Below are positions 35,744 through 46,713 of a DNA stretch of 64,000 nt, in pieces. The DNA is from Nocardia rosealba (lineage in GTDB: Bacteria > Actinomycetota > Actinomycetes > Mycobacteriales > Mycobacteriaceae), in the NCBI RefSeq assembly GCF_020216065.1, contig NZ_JAIWNA010000008.1:62001-126000 (forward strand). Direction: 5' to 3'. Under the pieces are notes generated by a model. It was given only the letters and a program-made list of their open reading frames with translations, had not been told where the DNA came from and made no database searches. The translations under genes were made by a program, and so were the position numbers. Within the stretch, counting starts at the first letter, position 1. Every line of letters starts with the position of its first letter.

Positions 35744-36079
35744 GTACAATAGATGCGTTTGTGCGCCGGGGGGTACGCTCCCGGCGCACAGCGGCGGTGC
35801 GGCTGGCTTCGCATCCGTCGCCTACTGCATTCCCGGCCACGCACACCCCGACCTCGAGGAGGGGTCGCCGCGCAGCGGCGGGGGGGGGGCGGGGGGGGGC
35901 GGGGGGGGGGCGGGGGGGGGGGGGGGGGGGGGCCCCCCCCCCGCCGCCCGCCGGCGCCCGGGCGGCCGTACCGGGGCCGTGGCGTAGGCGACGAAGGAGC
36001 AAGCCGCGGTGCCTGACCGGCGGCCCATCAGGGGCCGCGAACTCGAGCGCGCCAGCGCTCCAAAAACACAGGAGCAACT
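35744..36079. repeat. G/C homopolymer hairpin region
   Basis: Runs of 10, 9, 10 and 21 consecutive G (35880-35932), broken by single C bases, are followed by 10 C. Flanking arms at about 35797-35824 and 35980-36005 are imperfect inverted repeats of each other, so the whole region can fold. No gene is present. It may be an assembly or sequencing artefact, or a real G-quadruplex/hairpin upstream of guaB3. A CAGGAGCAAC ribosome-binding site for the next gene lies at its end. Confidence 0.8.
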
Positions 36080-37234
36080 GTGCGTGACATGGTCGAGATC
36101 GGTATGGGGCGCGTCGCTCGTCGGACGTACGAGCTGGACGACGTCGATATCGTTCCCTCGCGGCGGACGCGGTCGTCGAAGCAGGTCTCGCTGGCCTGGC
36201 AGCTCGACGCCTACCGCTTCGAGATCCCCGTCCTCGCGCACCCCACCGACGCGCTGGTCTCGCCGGAGTTCGCGATCGAGCTCGGTCGTCGTGGTGGCCT
36301 CGGTGTGATCAACGGTGAGGGTCTGTGGGCGCGGCACGCCGATGTGCAGGCCAAGATCGATCAGCTGATCGATCTGGTCGACAAGGGGGGTTACGAACGC
36401 GCGATCTCCTTACTCCAGGAACTGCACGCCGCCCCGATGCAGCCCGACCTGCTCGCCGCCGCCGTGGCCCAGGTGCGCGCCGCCGGGGTGACCACCGCTG
36501 TGCGGGTGAGCCCGCAGAACGCCCGCGCGCTCACCCCCGCGCTGGTGCAGGCCGGTGTCGAGCTGCTGGTCGTGCAGGGCACCATCATCTCCGCCGAGCA
36601 CGTCGGTGACGGCGAACCGCTCAACCTCAAGACCTTCATCGCCGAACTCGATGTGCCGGTCGTGGCCGGTGGCGTGAGCGATCACCGCACCGCCCTGCAC
36701 CTGATGCGCACGGGTGCGGCGGGCGTCATCGTCGGATACGGCTCCTTCCCGGGTGCCACCACCACCGGCGAGGTGCTCGGCATCGGTGTGCCGATGGCCA
36801 CGGCCATCGCCGACGCGGCCGCCGCGCGCCGCGACTACCTCGACGAGACCGGCGGCCGCTACGTGCACGTGATCGCTGACGGTGACGTGGCGACCTCCGG
36901 CCAGCTGGCCAAGGCCATCGCCTGCGGCGCCGACGCCGTGATGCTCGGTGTGCCGCTGTCGGTGTCGGCCGAGGCGCCGGGTCACGGCTGGTACTGGCCC
37001 TCGGCCACCGCGCACCCCTCGGTGCCGCGCGGTTCGTTCCTTCCGGTCGACGAGTCGTGGCTCGACGGCCCCGACGGCGCGACCGAACGCCCCAGCCTCG
37101 AGCGCGTCCTCTACGGCCCGTCCGACGACCCGTTCGGTTCGCTGAATCTGGTCGGTGGGCTGCGTCGCTCGATGGCCAAGGCCGGTTACTCCGACCTCAA
37201 GGAATTCCAGAAGGTCGGGCTCAGCGTCCGCTAA
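36080..37234 (+). CDS. guaB3: GuaB3-type IMP dehydrogenase-related protein
   Basis: It has 384 residues in an IMPDH/GMP reductase TIM barrel without CBS domains. The start VRDMVEIGMGRVARRTYELDDVDIVPSRRTR and the later AGVIVGYGSFPGATTTGEVLG and VIADGDVATSGQLAKAIACGADAVMLG motifs are typical of the GuaB3 family. The GSICTTR catalytic Cys loop of guaB is replaced by GYGSFPGATT, so the classical IMPDH reaction is not expected; recent reports of GMP-reductase-like activity exist for the family. The start is GTG at 36080. Confidence 0.93.
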   Translation: MRDMVEIGMGRVARRTYELDDVDIVPSRRTRSSKQVSLAWQLDAYRFEIPVLAHPTDALVSPEFAIELGRRGGLGVINGEGLWARHADVQAKIDQLIDLVDKGGYERAISLLQELHAAPMQPDLLAAAVAQVRAAGVTTAVRVSPQNARALTPALVQAGVELLVVQGTIISAEHVGDGEPLNLKTFIAELDVPVVAGGVSDHRTALHLMRTGAAGVIVGYGSFPGATTTGEVLGIGVPMATAIADAAAARRDYLDETGGRYVHVIADGDVATSGQLAKAIACGADAVMLGVPLSVSAEAPGHGWYWPSATAHPSVPRGSFLPVDESWLDGPDGATERPSLERVLYGPSDDPFGSLNLVGGLRRSMAKAGYSDLKEFQKVGLSVR

Positions 37235-38031
37235 CGGACGTGGGCCAGTGACACTCGTTCGCGCAGGAACCGGCCGATGGCGGCATTGACCGGTTCCGCG
37301 TGGGTCATCGTGACACCGAGGCGGGCGCCGTCGATCTCCACGTAGGTGGAGGCGGTGAGGCCGTCGGCGAGCATGCGGGCCCTTTTCCCGGCGATACCGC
37401 TGTGGGTGGCGTGGATGACCAGCGCGGGGCAGGTGATCTCGGGCAGCCGTTCGAGCACCGAGTCGCGCCCGAGCAGGCAGCCGACGGCGGCGTCGAGCCC
37501 GTCGTGCGCATCGCCGACCCAGCGGCGGGTCCAGATCTCGCGGTAGTGGTCGTCGTCGCCGATGAGCCAGTCGGCGAGCTGGGTCGCGGCTTCCTCGCGG
37601 GAACCCCGCTCGTGCCATTCGTCGAGGAAACGCTGTGTGGCGGTGGACTGTTCACGGGTGGGCCCGTGGGCTTCGGTGCTGATGAGGACGAGCGCGGCCA
37701 CCCGTTCGGGGGCGACGAGCGCGGTGCGTAGCGCGGTGAACCCGCCCTGGGCGGTGCCGCCGACGATCGCGCGTTCGACGCCGAGCGCGTCGAGCACGGT
37801 GAGCGCGTCGCGGGCGGCGGTCCAGTAGGTGAACGGTAGCCGCTGGTCCCTGGTGCGGCCGTGGCCGCGCGCGTCCCACGCGACGACCCGGAATTCGGGG
37901 GCGAGTGCCGCCTGTTGCGCGTCGAACATCGTGCGGTCCATGAAGAATTCGTGGGCGAGCAACACCACCGGACCCGTGCCACCGCTGTCCTCGTAGTAGA
38001 TGTCGGCATCGATCGCGCGGGCGAATGGCAC
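37231..38031 (-). CDS. Alpha/beta hydrolase with Ala at nucleophile
   Basis: It is a 266-residue alpha/beta hydrolase. The VVAWDARGHGRT strand-loop and the THAEPVNAAI C-terminal His motif are present. The nucleophile elbow reads VGGTAQGGFTALR, so position 94 is Ala where related proteins have Ser (GxSxG). The change would abolish ordinary hydrolysis. The start is uncertain: GTG at 38031 or 38037. It converges with the guaB3 gene with a 4 nt overlap of the stops and is divergent from guaA. Confidence 0.8.
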   Translation of the reverse strand: MPFARAIDADIYYEDSGGTGPVVLLAHEFFMDRTMFDAQQAALAPEFRVVAWDARGHGRTRDQRLPFTYWTAARDALTVLDALGVERAIVGGTAQGGFTALRTALVAPERVAALVLISTEAHGPTREQSTATQRFLDEWHERGSREEAATQLADWLIGDDDHYREIWTRRWVGDAHDGLDAAVGCLLGRDSVLERLPEITCPALVIHATHSGIAGKRARMLADGLTASTYVEIDGARLGVTMTHAEPVNAAIGRFLRERVSLAHVR

Positions 38032-38163
38032 GAGCACGAGGATAGCCAGCCCCGCCCCGCCCCGCGCAAGGATTGACGGTGCGTCGTGGTCTGTCACAGC
38101 GTGGCGTGGCGTCGCATCGATGCCCCGTGCTCGGCCGTCTGTCACCCTCACTAAACTGGGCAG

Positions 38164-39736
<1,573 letters not shown>

Positions 39737-39757
39737 TCAGGGGTTGCCCCTGAAATA

Positions 39758-39787
39758 GAAATGGCCCGTCTGATGACGGGCCATTTC
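39758..39787 (+). terminator. Terminator after guaA
   Basis: A perfect 13 bp stem (GAAATGGCCCGTC and its complement) with a TGAT loop lies 22 bp after guaA and before the convergent small membrane gene. Confidence 0.85.
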
Positions 39788-39811
39788 TCGTTTCCGATGT
39801 CGTTGTTCTCG

Positions 39812-40018
39812 TCAGTGTCGTTTGCGGCGGGGGGAGAGGACGAGCAGCAGGCCGACGATGGTGGCGACGATCACCACGCCCCAGCCCATCGGCACGATGC
39901 CGCCGCCGTCGGGGGTCGGTGCGCCGAGCAGGGCCCACACGCTCACCGCCAGGGCGAGCAGTCCGGTGACGAGCAGGGAAAGGGCCGGGCGGCGTTCGGT
40001 TTTCGTCGAGTCAGCCAC
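39812..40018 (-). CDS. Small two-helix membrane protein
   Basis: It has 68 residues with two transmembrane helices (about 15-32 and 42-62) and a basic C-terminus SPRRKRH. It starts at GTG 40018, overlapping the stop of the PspC gene upstream by 8 nt, so it is translationally coupled. It may be an accessory of the PspC/LiaF-like protein; the function is unknown. Confidence 0.75.
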   Translation of the reverse strand: MADSTKTERRPALSLLVTGLLALAVSVWALLGAPTPDGGGIVPMGWGVVIVATIVGLLLVLSPRRKRH

Positions 40019-41786
40019 GGGTCACCTCCACGTCGCCCAGGTGCATCGTGATGTGCAGGTCCAGGACCGGTGCGCCGGGGGTGTTCGGTCCGCTCAGTCC
40101 CTCGTCGCACGGGTTGTCGGCGACGCGGATGTCGCAGGTGGTGTTCACCGTCATCCCTTCTGGCAGCTTGATTTTCGTATCGCCGATGTTCACCGCGACT
40201 TCGACGCTTCGTGATTCGGTGAGGGTGAGGCCGCGCAGATCCAATGTGCCCGAACCGATGTCGAGGGCGTAGCGGGGCTGCAGTTCCTGCACGGAGGTCG
40301 GTGCCCAGACACGGTCGCCCACATTGCCGCTGTTCTCGAAGTCGATCGGCCCGATCAGCGAGGCCAGCAGGACGAAGCCGGCCAGCGGTGCGGTGAGCAC
40401 GAGCAGTCCGTAGCCGCGCCGCAGGAACGCGCCGGCGACGAGGCCGAGGCCGACGACGGCGAGGGCGAAGGCGGCGATGCGGGCGGGGGTCATCCATTCG
40501 ACGCCCGACGCGGCGGCCGCACCCGCTGCCGCGGCGGCGAGGATGGCCAGGCCGATGGTGATCGGCGTCAGCCGGGAGCGCGGGCGTTTCGGTGCTTGCG
40601 GGGCGACGGGGGCGAAGGTGGGGACGGCTTCGGGAAGCTCCCAGGCCAGCGGGGCCACGGCCAGGGGGTCCCAGCCGGGGGGTACCTGGGCGCGCAGGTG
40701 GGGGCTGCCCGGGGTCTTGGGCAGGATCGCGGTGTCGCCGATCGTCGACAGGCCGGTCGGTTCGGGTCGGGCGGTCGGGTCTGGCTTCGCGAGATCGATG
40801 ATGGATCGATCGTCGCCGGACTCGTGGCCTGCGGTCGGGGTTGTGTCCGCCGTCGGCACCGGCCGGAGTTCGGCGTCTGCTGCCGATGTCTCTCGGCCTT
40901 CCGCGTCCGCTCCCGAGATCTGCTGGATGCCGGCATCTGTTGTCGGCTTCGCTCCGAATTCGTCAGGTTTCGGTGCGTCCTCGAGTTCTGCGTCGATGGG
41001 CGCGGAAGGGCGAGCATCGGTGTGCTCGGAAGTCGCAGTGCTGCCGAAAGATTCGGCATCTGCGCGGGCAGACGCGGTTTCGCCGACGGTAGTCGACGAC
41101 TGTGCGGGTGCGACGTCGCTGTCTTTGTGCAGTGCTATCGTCTCGGCTTCGTCGACCCGGAGCAACGGCATGGATTCCGCTGTCGCCGCGCGGTTTTCCG
41201 TGCGGGGGAGCACGGTCGTCGCCGGATCGGGGACGTAGGCGTCGGGGAGTTTGGTGTACGGCGTGTACATCCCCTCGCCGGTGTACGGGTACATCGCATT
41301 CGGGTACCCCGCGCCGGGGTAACCAGTGGTGCCGAGCGGGGCGCGATGGCTGTCGAAACCGGCGGGCAGCTCGGGATGACGCAGATAGAGCATCCACCAC
41401 CCGGCCAGCATCAGGCCCATGCTGACCACGCCGCCACCGCCGAGCCCCAACCCCATCGGGCCCATGGTCGACACCGCGATGGCCAGCGCCACGATCAACA
41501 CGATCGTCTTGGTCTGCGAATGCGACCCACGCCCGCTGAGCGACTCGGCCGCCGACGCTTCGTTGCCCGCGGAGCCGAGCACCAGCCACGCCAGCAGATA
41601 CAGGATGATCCCCGCCCCGCCGAAGATGGTCGACACCACGAACGCCACCCGCAACAGCACCGGATCCACGCCGTAGCGCAACCCGAACCCGGCGGCCACA
41701 CCGGCGATCGGCCCCTGCCGGGGCAGCCGGACGGGCCGCGTGTGCCACATCTGCTGAACCTGATCGCCGAAGCTCGTTCTGCTCAT
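40011..41786 (-). CDS. PspC-LiaF-like envelope-stress membrane protein
   Basis: It has 591 residues. The PspC domain is at about 25-75 (GPIAGVAAGFGLRYGVDPVLLRVAF), followed by two further helices, a long low-complexity acidic cytosolic or linker part (about 180-385), three helices (about 395-470) and a C-terminal LiaF-like beta domain (about 490-591, SVEVAVNIGDTKIKLPEGMTV). LiaF-like proteins set the activity of LiaSR-type histidine kinases; the kinase with PspC domain and its regulator lie at 46714-49273, a suggestive neighbourhood. The ATG at 41786 or 41795 is the start. It is divergent from none; the STAND gene precedes it on the same strand. Confidence 0.8.
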   Translation of the reverse strand: MSRTSFGDQVQQMWHTRPVRLPRQGPIAGVAAGFGLRYGVDPVLLRVAFVVSTIFGGAGIILYLLAWLVLGSAGNEASAAESLSGRGSHSQTKTIVLIVALAIAVSTMGPMGLGLGGGGVVSMGLMLAGWWMLYLRHPELPAGFDSHRAPLGTTGYPGAGYPNAMYPYTGEGMYTPYTKLPDAYVPDPATTVLPRTENRAATAESMPLLRVDEAETIALHKDSDVAPAQSSTTVGETASARADAESFGSTATSEHTDARPSAPIDAELEDAPKPDEFGAKPTTDAGIQQISGADAEGRETSAADAELRPVPTADTTPTAGHESGDDRSIIDLAKPDPTARPEPTGLSTIGDTAILPKTPGSPHLRAQVPPGWDPLAVAPLAWELPEAVPTFAPVAPQAPKRPRSRLTPITIGLAILAAAAAGAAAASGVEWMTPARIAAFALAVVGLGLVAGAFLRRGYGLLVLTAPLAGFVLLASLIGPIDFENSGNVGDRVWAPTSVQELQPRYALDIGSGTLDLRGLTLTESRSVEVAVNIGDTKIKLPEGMTVNTTCDIRVADNPCDEGLSGPNTPGAPVLDLHITMHLGDVEVTRG

Positions 41787-41852
41787 GGGTTCCATGGTGT
41801 GCTGTGCGACCCCTCGGACGCATCGGGGGGAACCCTGAAAATTGCCCGGGGT

Positions 41853-44800
41853 TCAGGAACAGGGTGCGCGGTACGGTCCGTGCGCGACGTGGGTACGCCA
41901 GACCGCCTCGGTGAGCATGCCTGTGCTCGCGCAGATGCGGGCGGCGACAGCTTCGGGGTCGAGGTCCCAGACGCCGAACTGGCCGTCATCGGTGACGAGC
42001 ACGAGTTGTTCGCCGCGTGGGTGCATGGTCACCTGCCTGGTGCGGCCGTCGGCGGGCCCGAGCGGGCCGAGCCGGTGCCGCGGGGCGCGTCGGTCGGCGA
42101 CGTTCCACAGGCTGGTCGTGCCGTCGTCGCTGGAGATCACCAGTTCGGTGCTGTCGGCGTCGGTGGATATCCAATTGATCGGTGCGACTTCGGTGCGCAC
42201 CGCGTCGACGAGCGGAGTGAACGATTCTGGATCGTCGGTGTCCCGCAGGCCGAAGTGGTCGCCCTGGGTGACGGCGATGGTCCGGTTGTCGGGCAGGAAT
42301 TGCGCGGGCACGAGCGCGGTGGTCATGTCGGTGTCGGTTTCGGTGACCAGCTTCGGGTGTGCCGGGTCGTCCAGATTCCAGATCTGGCGAAGATAGTGCA
42401 CGTCCCAGTGTCCCCGGTCGTCGAAGAGCATCAGTTCGAGTCGCGTCCCATCGATGCTGAAGCTGCCGTTGACGACCTTTCCGATCCGTGCCGTGATCGG
42501 CGCGCCGAGCGGTCTCGGGCGGTACCGGTCGGTGACGTCCCACATCTGAACCGTGTCCGGGGCGATGAGCAGCATCCGGTTGCCTTCGACAGTCGACTGG
42601 TCGTTGTCGCCGGTCGGCCAGTCGGGCAGCCTGCGTGGTCGACGTGGGTCCTCGAGGTCGAAGACGACGCGGCGCCTGCCTGCTGAATCGTGCAGCGTCA
42701 AGGTTCGGCCGTCCGGGCTCAGAGCTGGGTTGGTCAGCCCCGGCGTCCCCGGGATCGTCGCCGTTCTGACCGGGCTGCCGATGTCGGTGCTATCCCAGAC
42801 GACGACCTCGCCGGTCCTGGTCAGCATGGCCATGCGGTCGCCGGTACGGTCGAAGACCGGGCCCGACGGCATTCTGGGAGTCACGTCGATCGTCGAGCGC
42901 GGCAGCGTCCAGGTGCGTAGCAGTCCGTCGTCTCCGGCCCCCATCAGTACCGGTTCGCCGGGGAGGAACAATATCGTTCGTGGCCCGCCGTTGCAGAGCG
43001 CGAGCCGAGCCTGTGGGCAGGCCGCCGGACTCACCGACAGCGCGGGCCCGGCTTGAACGGGTTGGGCCGGATCGGCGATGTTCCACAATCGCGCGGCCTC
43101 GTCGGAGCCAGTGGCCAGGAGGTTTCCGTCCGGGTGGAAGGCGAGGGCGACCAGCACATCGTTGTCGACCCTGGTCGAGGCGCCGTAGGAGCGAGGGTGG
43201 TGTGGATCGGTGATATCCCAGAGCTCCAACCTGTTCGACGGCGCACTGCTCGTGCCGTTCGCACCGTGTGTGCCGATGGCAAGGCGGGCGCCGTCCGGGC
43301 TGAGGGCGAAGGACTGCAGGTAGTCGCGACCGGCGGTGGCTATCGGGTGGCCGACGGGACGTGCGGCGGTGGCATCCCACAGTTGGACGGTGTCGGCGAC
43401 GCCGTCGTCGTGGGTGACGGTGCCGATCGCGAGTACGGTGCCGCCGGGCACGAACTCGACGGTGTGCTGTTCGCCGGACAGCGCGGCTGTCGCGGCCCGG
43501 GTGGGACGACTGCGGTCGTGGACGTCCCAGATCGTCAACGACGAGACCCCGACCTCGGCGAGCCGGGTTCCGGTCGAATCGACGGCGATCACCTCCGCAT
43601 GGAGGGTTTCGAGTGTGTGGATCAGGCGCGGTGTTTCGGGGCGGGCCATATCCCACAGCTGGGTGCCGGAGCGGCCGAGGGTGACGGCGTCATTGCTGCC
43701 CGGAATGAAGACGAGCTCTGCGATCTTCGTGCCGAACGAGCCGGTCAGGCGCCGAGGACGGGCGGGTTCACGCAGGTCCCAGAAGGCCGCATCGCCCGCG
43801 CGGTCGATCGAGATCAGCAACGCGTCGGCCGGGCGCAAGGCGAGCCGCATAATCCCACGTTCGTGGGCGGGCACGGTGACCGCCGACGGCGAATCTTGGC
43901 TGTTCAGCAGCAGGGTGCGGGTCGCATCGTCGGGCCGGATTCGATACGCGGCCAGCAGGAACTGGGCAGAGACGGACGGATCGGTAGCTCTGGTGCGCTG
44001 GGCGGCGGCCACCAGCTCGGCGTAGTCGCGGTCGAGCGCCCGCTGGTCGGCGAGCCGGGTGCGGTCGAAGGCGATCACACCGGTAGCGAGCAGAGCGAAC
44101 ACCACCATGATCGCCACGATCCGCCGTCGGTTGCCATTGCGCGCCGCGCGCCGTGAGGCCTGTAGAAAGGCTCGCACCTGTGGGTTGTCGGGCGCGCGGC
44201 CGACGTGTTCGCCCACCCGGTCGAGCCGGGTACCCCGATACAGCAGCGCCGGATCCTGCCCGGCGACTGTCCATTCGATCGCGTCGCGCTCGAGCCGTTG
44301 GCGGACCGCATGCCCGACTCGGTCGGCATCGATCCAGCCCCGCAGCCGTGGCCAGGCCGTGAGCACGATCTCGTGGGTGAGCTGCACGGAGCTGGCGTCT
44401 ACGGTGACGATTCGGCTGGCGGCAAGCACGTCGAGCGCTTGCGCAGCCGCCTCGGAATCGCCACTGCGGGAAAGTAATTCGACGCGGTCGACGGTGCGCC
44501 GGGTGTCGCGGGTGTCCTGCCCGACGGTCACCAGCGCGCCGAGCAGTTCCTGTGCGGCACTCTGCTGTGGGGGAGTGAGCTCGCTCCACGCGAGTTCGGC
44601 GGTCTCGGCGACCGACCCCGCGACCCCACCGGCCTTGCGGTACCCGGCCACGGTGAGCTTGCGCCCCTCCCGCTGCTGCCAGGTCGCAGCCATCACGTGC
44701 GACAGCAGCGGCAGCGTGCCGGGGTCGTAACCGTCGAGATGCTCACCGAGCCCGCGTAATTCGGCGAGAACCAGTTCGGCGAGCCCCGGTTCGAGGGTGA

Positions 44801-45680
44801 GCCCGGCGGCAGCGGCAGGGCCGGTGATCGCGCGGGACACCTCGTCTATCGACATGGCGCCGAGCAGATAGCTGTTGTGCTGCAAGCTGTTCCGTAGCAC
44901 GGGATAGTGCAGACACGGTTCGTAGAAGTCGGCGCGCAGGGCCAGGACCACTGTGCGCGGTTCGGTGTCGCGGGTGGCGAGTTCGGTGAGCGAGGTCAGG
45001 AACGCCGAACGTTCGGCTTCGTCCTCACAGAGGGTGAACAACTCCTCGAACTGGTCGACGATCAGCACGGCCGGGTCCTCGCCGAGCGCGGCATCGAGGG
45101 CGGTGGCCGGTGTCGCGCCCGGCGTGATCGTGACGGCGGACAGCTCGATGGCCGGTCGCAGGCCCGCGGCGAGCAGCGAGGACTTGCCCGCCCCCGACGC
45201 CCCGATCAGCACGACGAGGCCCGTGGTGTCGCGGACCAGCGCGGCGAAATCGGCGGTGGCCTGCTCGCGTCCGAAGAACAAGGTGTGCTCCTCGGGTCGG
45301 TAGGCGCGCAGGCCGGGATACGGGCAGGTGTGGTCGTCGCCCGCCGTCGCCGTCCAGGTGACCGATTCCTGCCACAGCCGTCGCCATTCGTGCGGGTCGG
45401 CGAGGGCGCGTGGCAGGTCGCGCTGGGCCTTCTCGGTCATCTCGACGAGCGTGAGGACCACGGGCAGCAGGGATTCGAAGCGGGCGGGAACATTGCGACC
45501 GGCTTTCCAGTCGCTGATCCGCTGCGCCGACGGGGTGCCCGATCGGGCATTGCGCATGCGCCGCTCGGTGGCCGCGGCGACCCGGCGCAGGGTCGGGTTG
45601 CCAGCCGCGGCGTAGAGCTCGCCGAAGCGCTGGGCGAAAAGCGCACGTGGCGACGAGATCTCACTGTCGATGACAGTCAA
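41853..45680 (-). CDS. HTH-STAND NTPase-WD40 membrane protein
   Basis: It has 1275 residues. An XRE-like helix-turn-helix is at about 15-75 (RISDWKAGRNVPARFESLL). A STAND-type NTPase follows, with Walker A IGASGAGKSS (159-168) and Walker B LIVDQFEELF (205-215). A transmembrane helix is at about 521-538 and WD40 repeats (WDL, WNI and WDI ends) run to the C-terminus. Such signal-transduction NTPases occur widely in actinomycetes; the WD40 part is likely outside if the helix is real. The start is uncertain: TTG at 45680 after GGGGGG, or GTG at 45731. Its ligand and target are unknown; a defence role is possible. Confidence 0.85.
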   Translation of the reverse strand: MTVIDSEISSPRALFAQRFGELYAAAGNPTLRRVAAATERRMRNARSGTPSAQRISDWKAGRNVPARFESLLPVVLTLVEMTEKAQRDLPRALADPHEWRRLWQESVTWTATAGDDHTCPYPGLRAYRPEEHTLFFGREQATADFAALVRDTTGLVVLIGASGAGKSSLLAAGLRPAIELSAVTITPGATPATALDAALGEDPAVLIVDQFEELFTLCEDEAERSAFLTSLTELATRDTEPRTVVLALRADFYEPCLHYPVLRNSLQHNSYLLGAMSIDEVSRAITGPAAAAGLTLEPGLAELVLAELRGLGEHLDGYDPGTLPLLSHVMAATWQQREGRKLTVAGYRKAGGVAGSVAETAELAWSELTPPQQSAAQELLGALVTVGQDTRDTRRTVDRVELLSRSGDSEAAAQALDVLAASRIVTVDASSVQLTHEIVLTAWPRLRGWIDADRVGHAVRQRLERDAIEWTVAGQDPALLYRGTRLDRVGEHVGRAPDNPQVRAFLQASRRAARNGNRRRIVAIMVVFALLATGVIAFDRTRLADQRALDRDYAELVAAAQRTRATDPSVSAQFLLAAYRIRPDDATRTLLLNSQDSPSAVTVPAHERGIMRLALRPADALLISIDRAGDAAFWDLREPARPRRLTGSFGTKIAELVFIPGSNDAVTLGRSGTQLWDMARPETPRLIHTLETLHAEVIAVDSTGTRLAEVGVSSLTIWDVHDRSRPTRAATAALSGEQHTVEFVPGGTVLAIGTVTHDDGVADTVQLWDATAARPVGHPIATAGRDYLQSFALSPDGARLAIGTHGANGTSSAPSNRLELWDITDPHHPRSYGASTRVDNDVLVALAFHPDGNLLATGSDEAARLWNIADPAQPVQAGPALSVSPAACPQARLALCNGGPRTILFLPGEPVLMGAGDDGLLRTWTLPRSTIDVTPRMPSGPVFDRTGDRMAMLTRTGEVVVWDSTDIGSPVRTATIPGTPGLTNPALSPDGRTLTLHDSAGRRRVVFDLEDPRRPRRLPDWPTGDNDQSTVEGNRMLLIAPDTVQMWDVTDRYRPRPLGAPITARIGKVVNGSFSIDGTRLELMLFDDRGHWDVHYLRQIWNLDDPAHPKLVTETDTDMTTALVPAQFLPDNRTIAVTQGDHFGLRDTDDPESFTPLVDAVRTEVAPINWISTDADSTELVISSDDGTTSLWNVADRRAPRHRLGPLGPADGRTRQVTMHPRGEQLVLVTDDGQFGVWDLDPEAVAARICASTGMLTEAVWRTHVAHGPYRAPCS

Positions 45681-45768
45681 CGAACCCCCCGTTCGATGAA
45701 AAGATGACCACCGCAATGATATTCGCCCCACCCGGGAACCCGGCGTGGGCGCCGGGTTCCCGGTTCGG

Positions 45769-46398
45769 CTACAGGAACATGGTGTCGCCGAAGACCGAGT
45801 TCGTGGCCTCGACCTGACCGGTTCCGGCGGTGACCGTCGCCCAGGAGTAGATATTGAGCGGGCCGCCGCAGTTGCCGACCATCAGGTGGAAGTCGCGGTT
45901 CACCAGGTAGGTGGTGCCCGAGCTCAACGGCATCGATCCCATGTCGATCTTCTTGATCTCGCCGGGGGCCAGCGACAGGCTCAGATCCAGACCCGCCGAG
46001 ATCGACGGACCGATATCGACCGAGGCGTCGGGACCCGACGAGCCGAATCCGACGCTCGCCCCCGCGTCCACCGAGATCCCGCCGTCGAGGCCGACCGACA
46101 ATTCCAGGTCGACGGCACAGGCCACGAGGTAACCGGAGCTGAGGTCACCGGTCGCACCGGGTGGTGCGGTGACGTAGGCGGTGTTGTTCAGAAACACCTC
46201 ACGGTTGGTCGGCATGGCGTTGAGCGGGGGGACCAGCCGGTAGGACTGGTCGGTATGGCCGATGGTGAGCTGGAAGCCCTCGGGGCCGTGGTAGGTCGAT
46301 TCGTGTGGTGCCATCGGCGTGGCCGAGGCGATCGGTGTCATCCCGAGAGTGCTCAGTCCGATGGTGGCGGCACCCAGCACGGTGGTGATGATGTTCAC
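45769..46398 (-). CDS. MspA-family porin
   Basis: It is a 209-residue exported protein with an N-terminal Sec signal (cleavage after about ASA, residues 24-26). The mature part is rich in beta strands, with the MspA-like start YHGPEGFQLTIGHTDQ and the periodic Gly/Val/Ser segments in the centre. MspA-type porins form octameric channels in the mycolic acid outer membrane. The start is GTG at 46398 with an AGGAGG site. It is divergent from the PspC-domain kinase gene. Confidence 0.9.
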   Translation of the reverse strand: MNIITTVLGAATIGLSTLGMTPIASATPMAPHESTYHGPEGFQLTIGHTDQSYRLVPPLNAMPTNREVFLNNTAYVTAPPGATGDLSSGYLVACAVDLELSVGLDGGISVDAGASVGFGSSGPDASVDIGPSISAGLDLSLSLAPGEIKKIDMGSMPLSSGTTYLVNRDFHLMVGNCGGPLNIYSWATVTAGTGQVEATNSVFGDTMFL

Positions 46399-46713
46399 GT
46401 GTTCCTCCCCTGAAGCGGCGGCCGTGGTTCCGGCCTGCCATCAACGTAGGAAGATCATCTGCGCCCGGGCTTTCGAAATACCGGTGCGAACGCTGAAAGC
46501 CCTGCTGGGGGCGGCACTTTCGGTTTTCCGGTCCGGCATCCGCCGTCGGTGTTCCCCTCCTGCACCCGGTTTGCGGATAGACGCAGGTCATCGCTGATTT
46601 TTGTCCGGACCGGACAGGGTGCGCCGCAGGTCGGCACGGAATCGGGGACATCGGGGCACAGATCAGGGTCTTTCCTGATGTCGGCCACCGCTCCCGCGTG
46701 CCAGTATCGAAGT
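46399..46713. promoter_or_regulatory. Divergent region of porin and sensor kinase genes
   Basis: It is 315 bp shared between the MspA porin and the PspC-domain kinase. It contains a perfect 6+6 bp palindrome GTCCGG-A-CCGGAC at 46603-46615, a candidate operator. No gene is seen. Confidence 0.45.

Noticed and set aside
35753..36016. Gly/Arg- or Pro-rich open frames across the G/C tract
   Set aside because: They are produced by homopolymer sequence without coding signals or homology.
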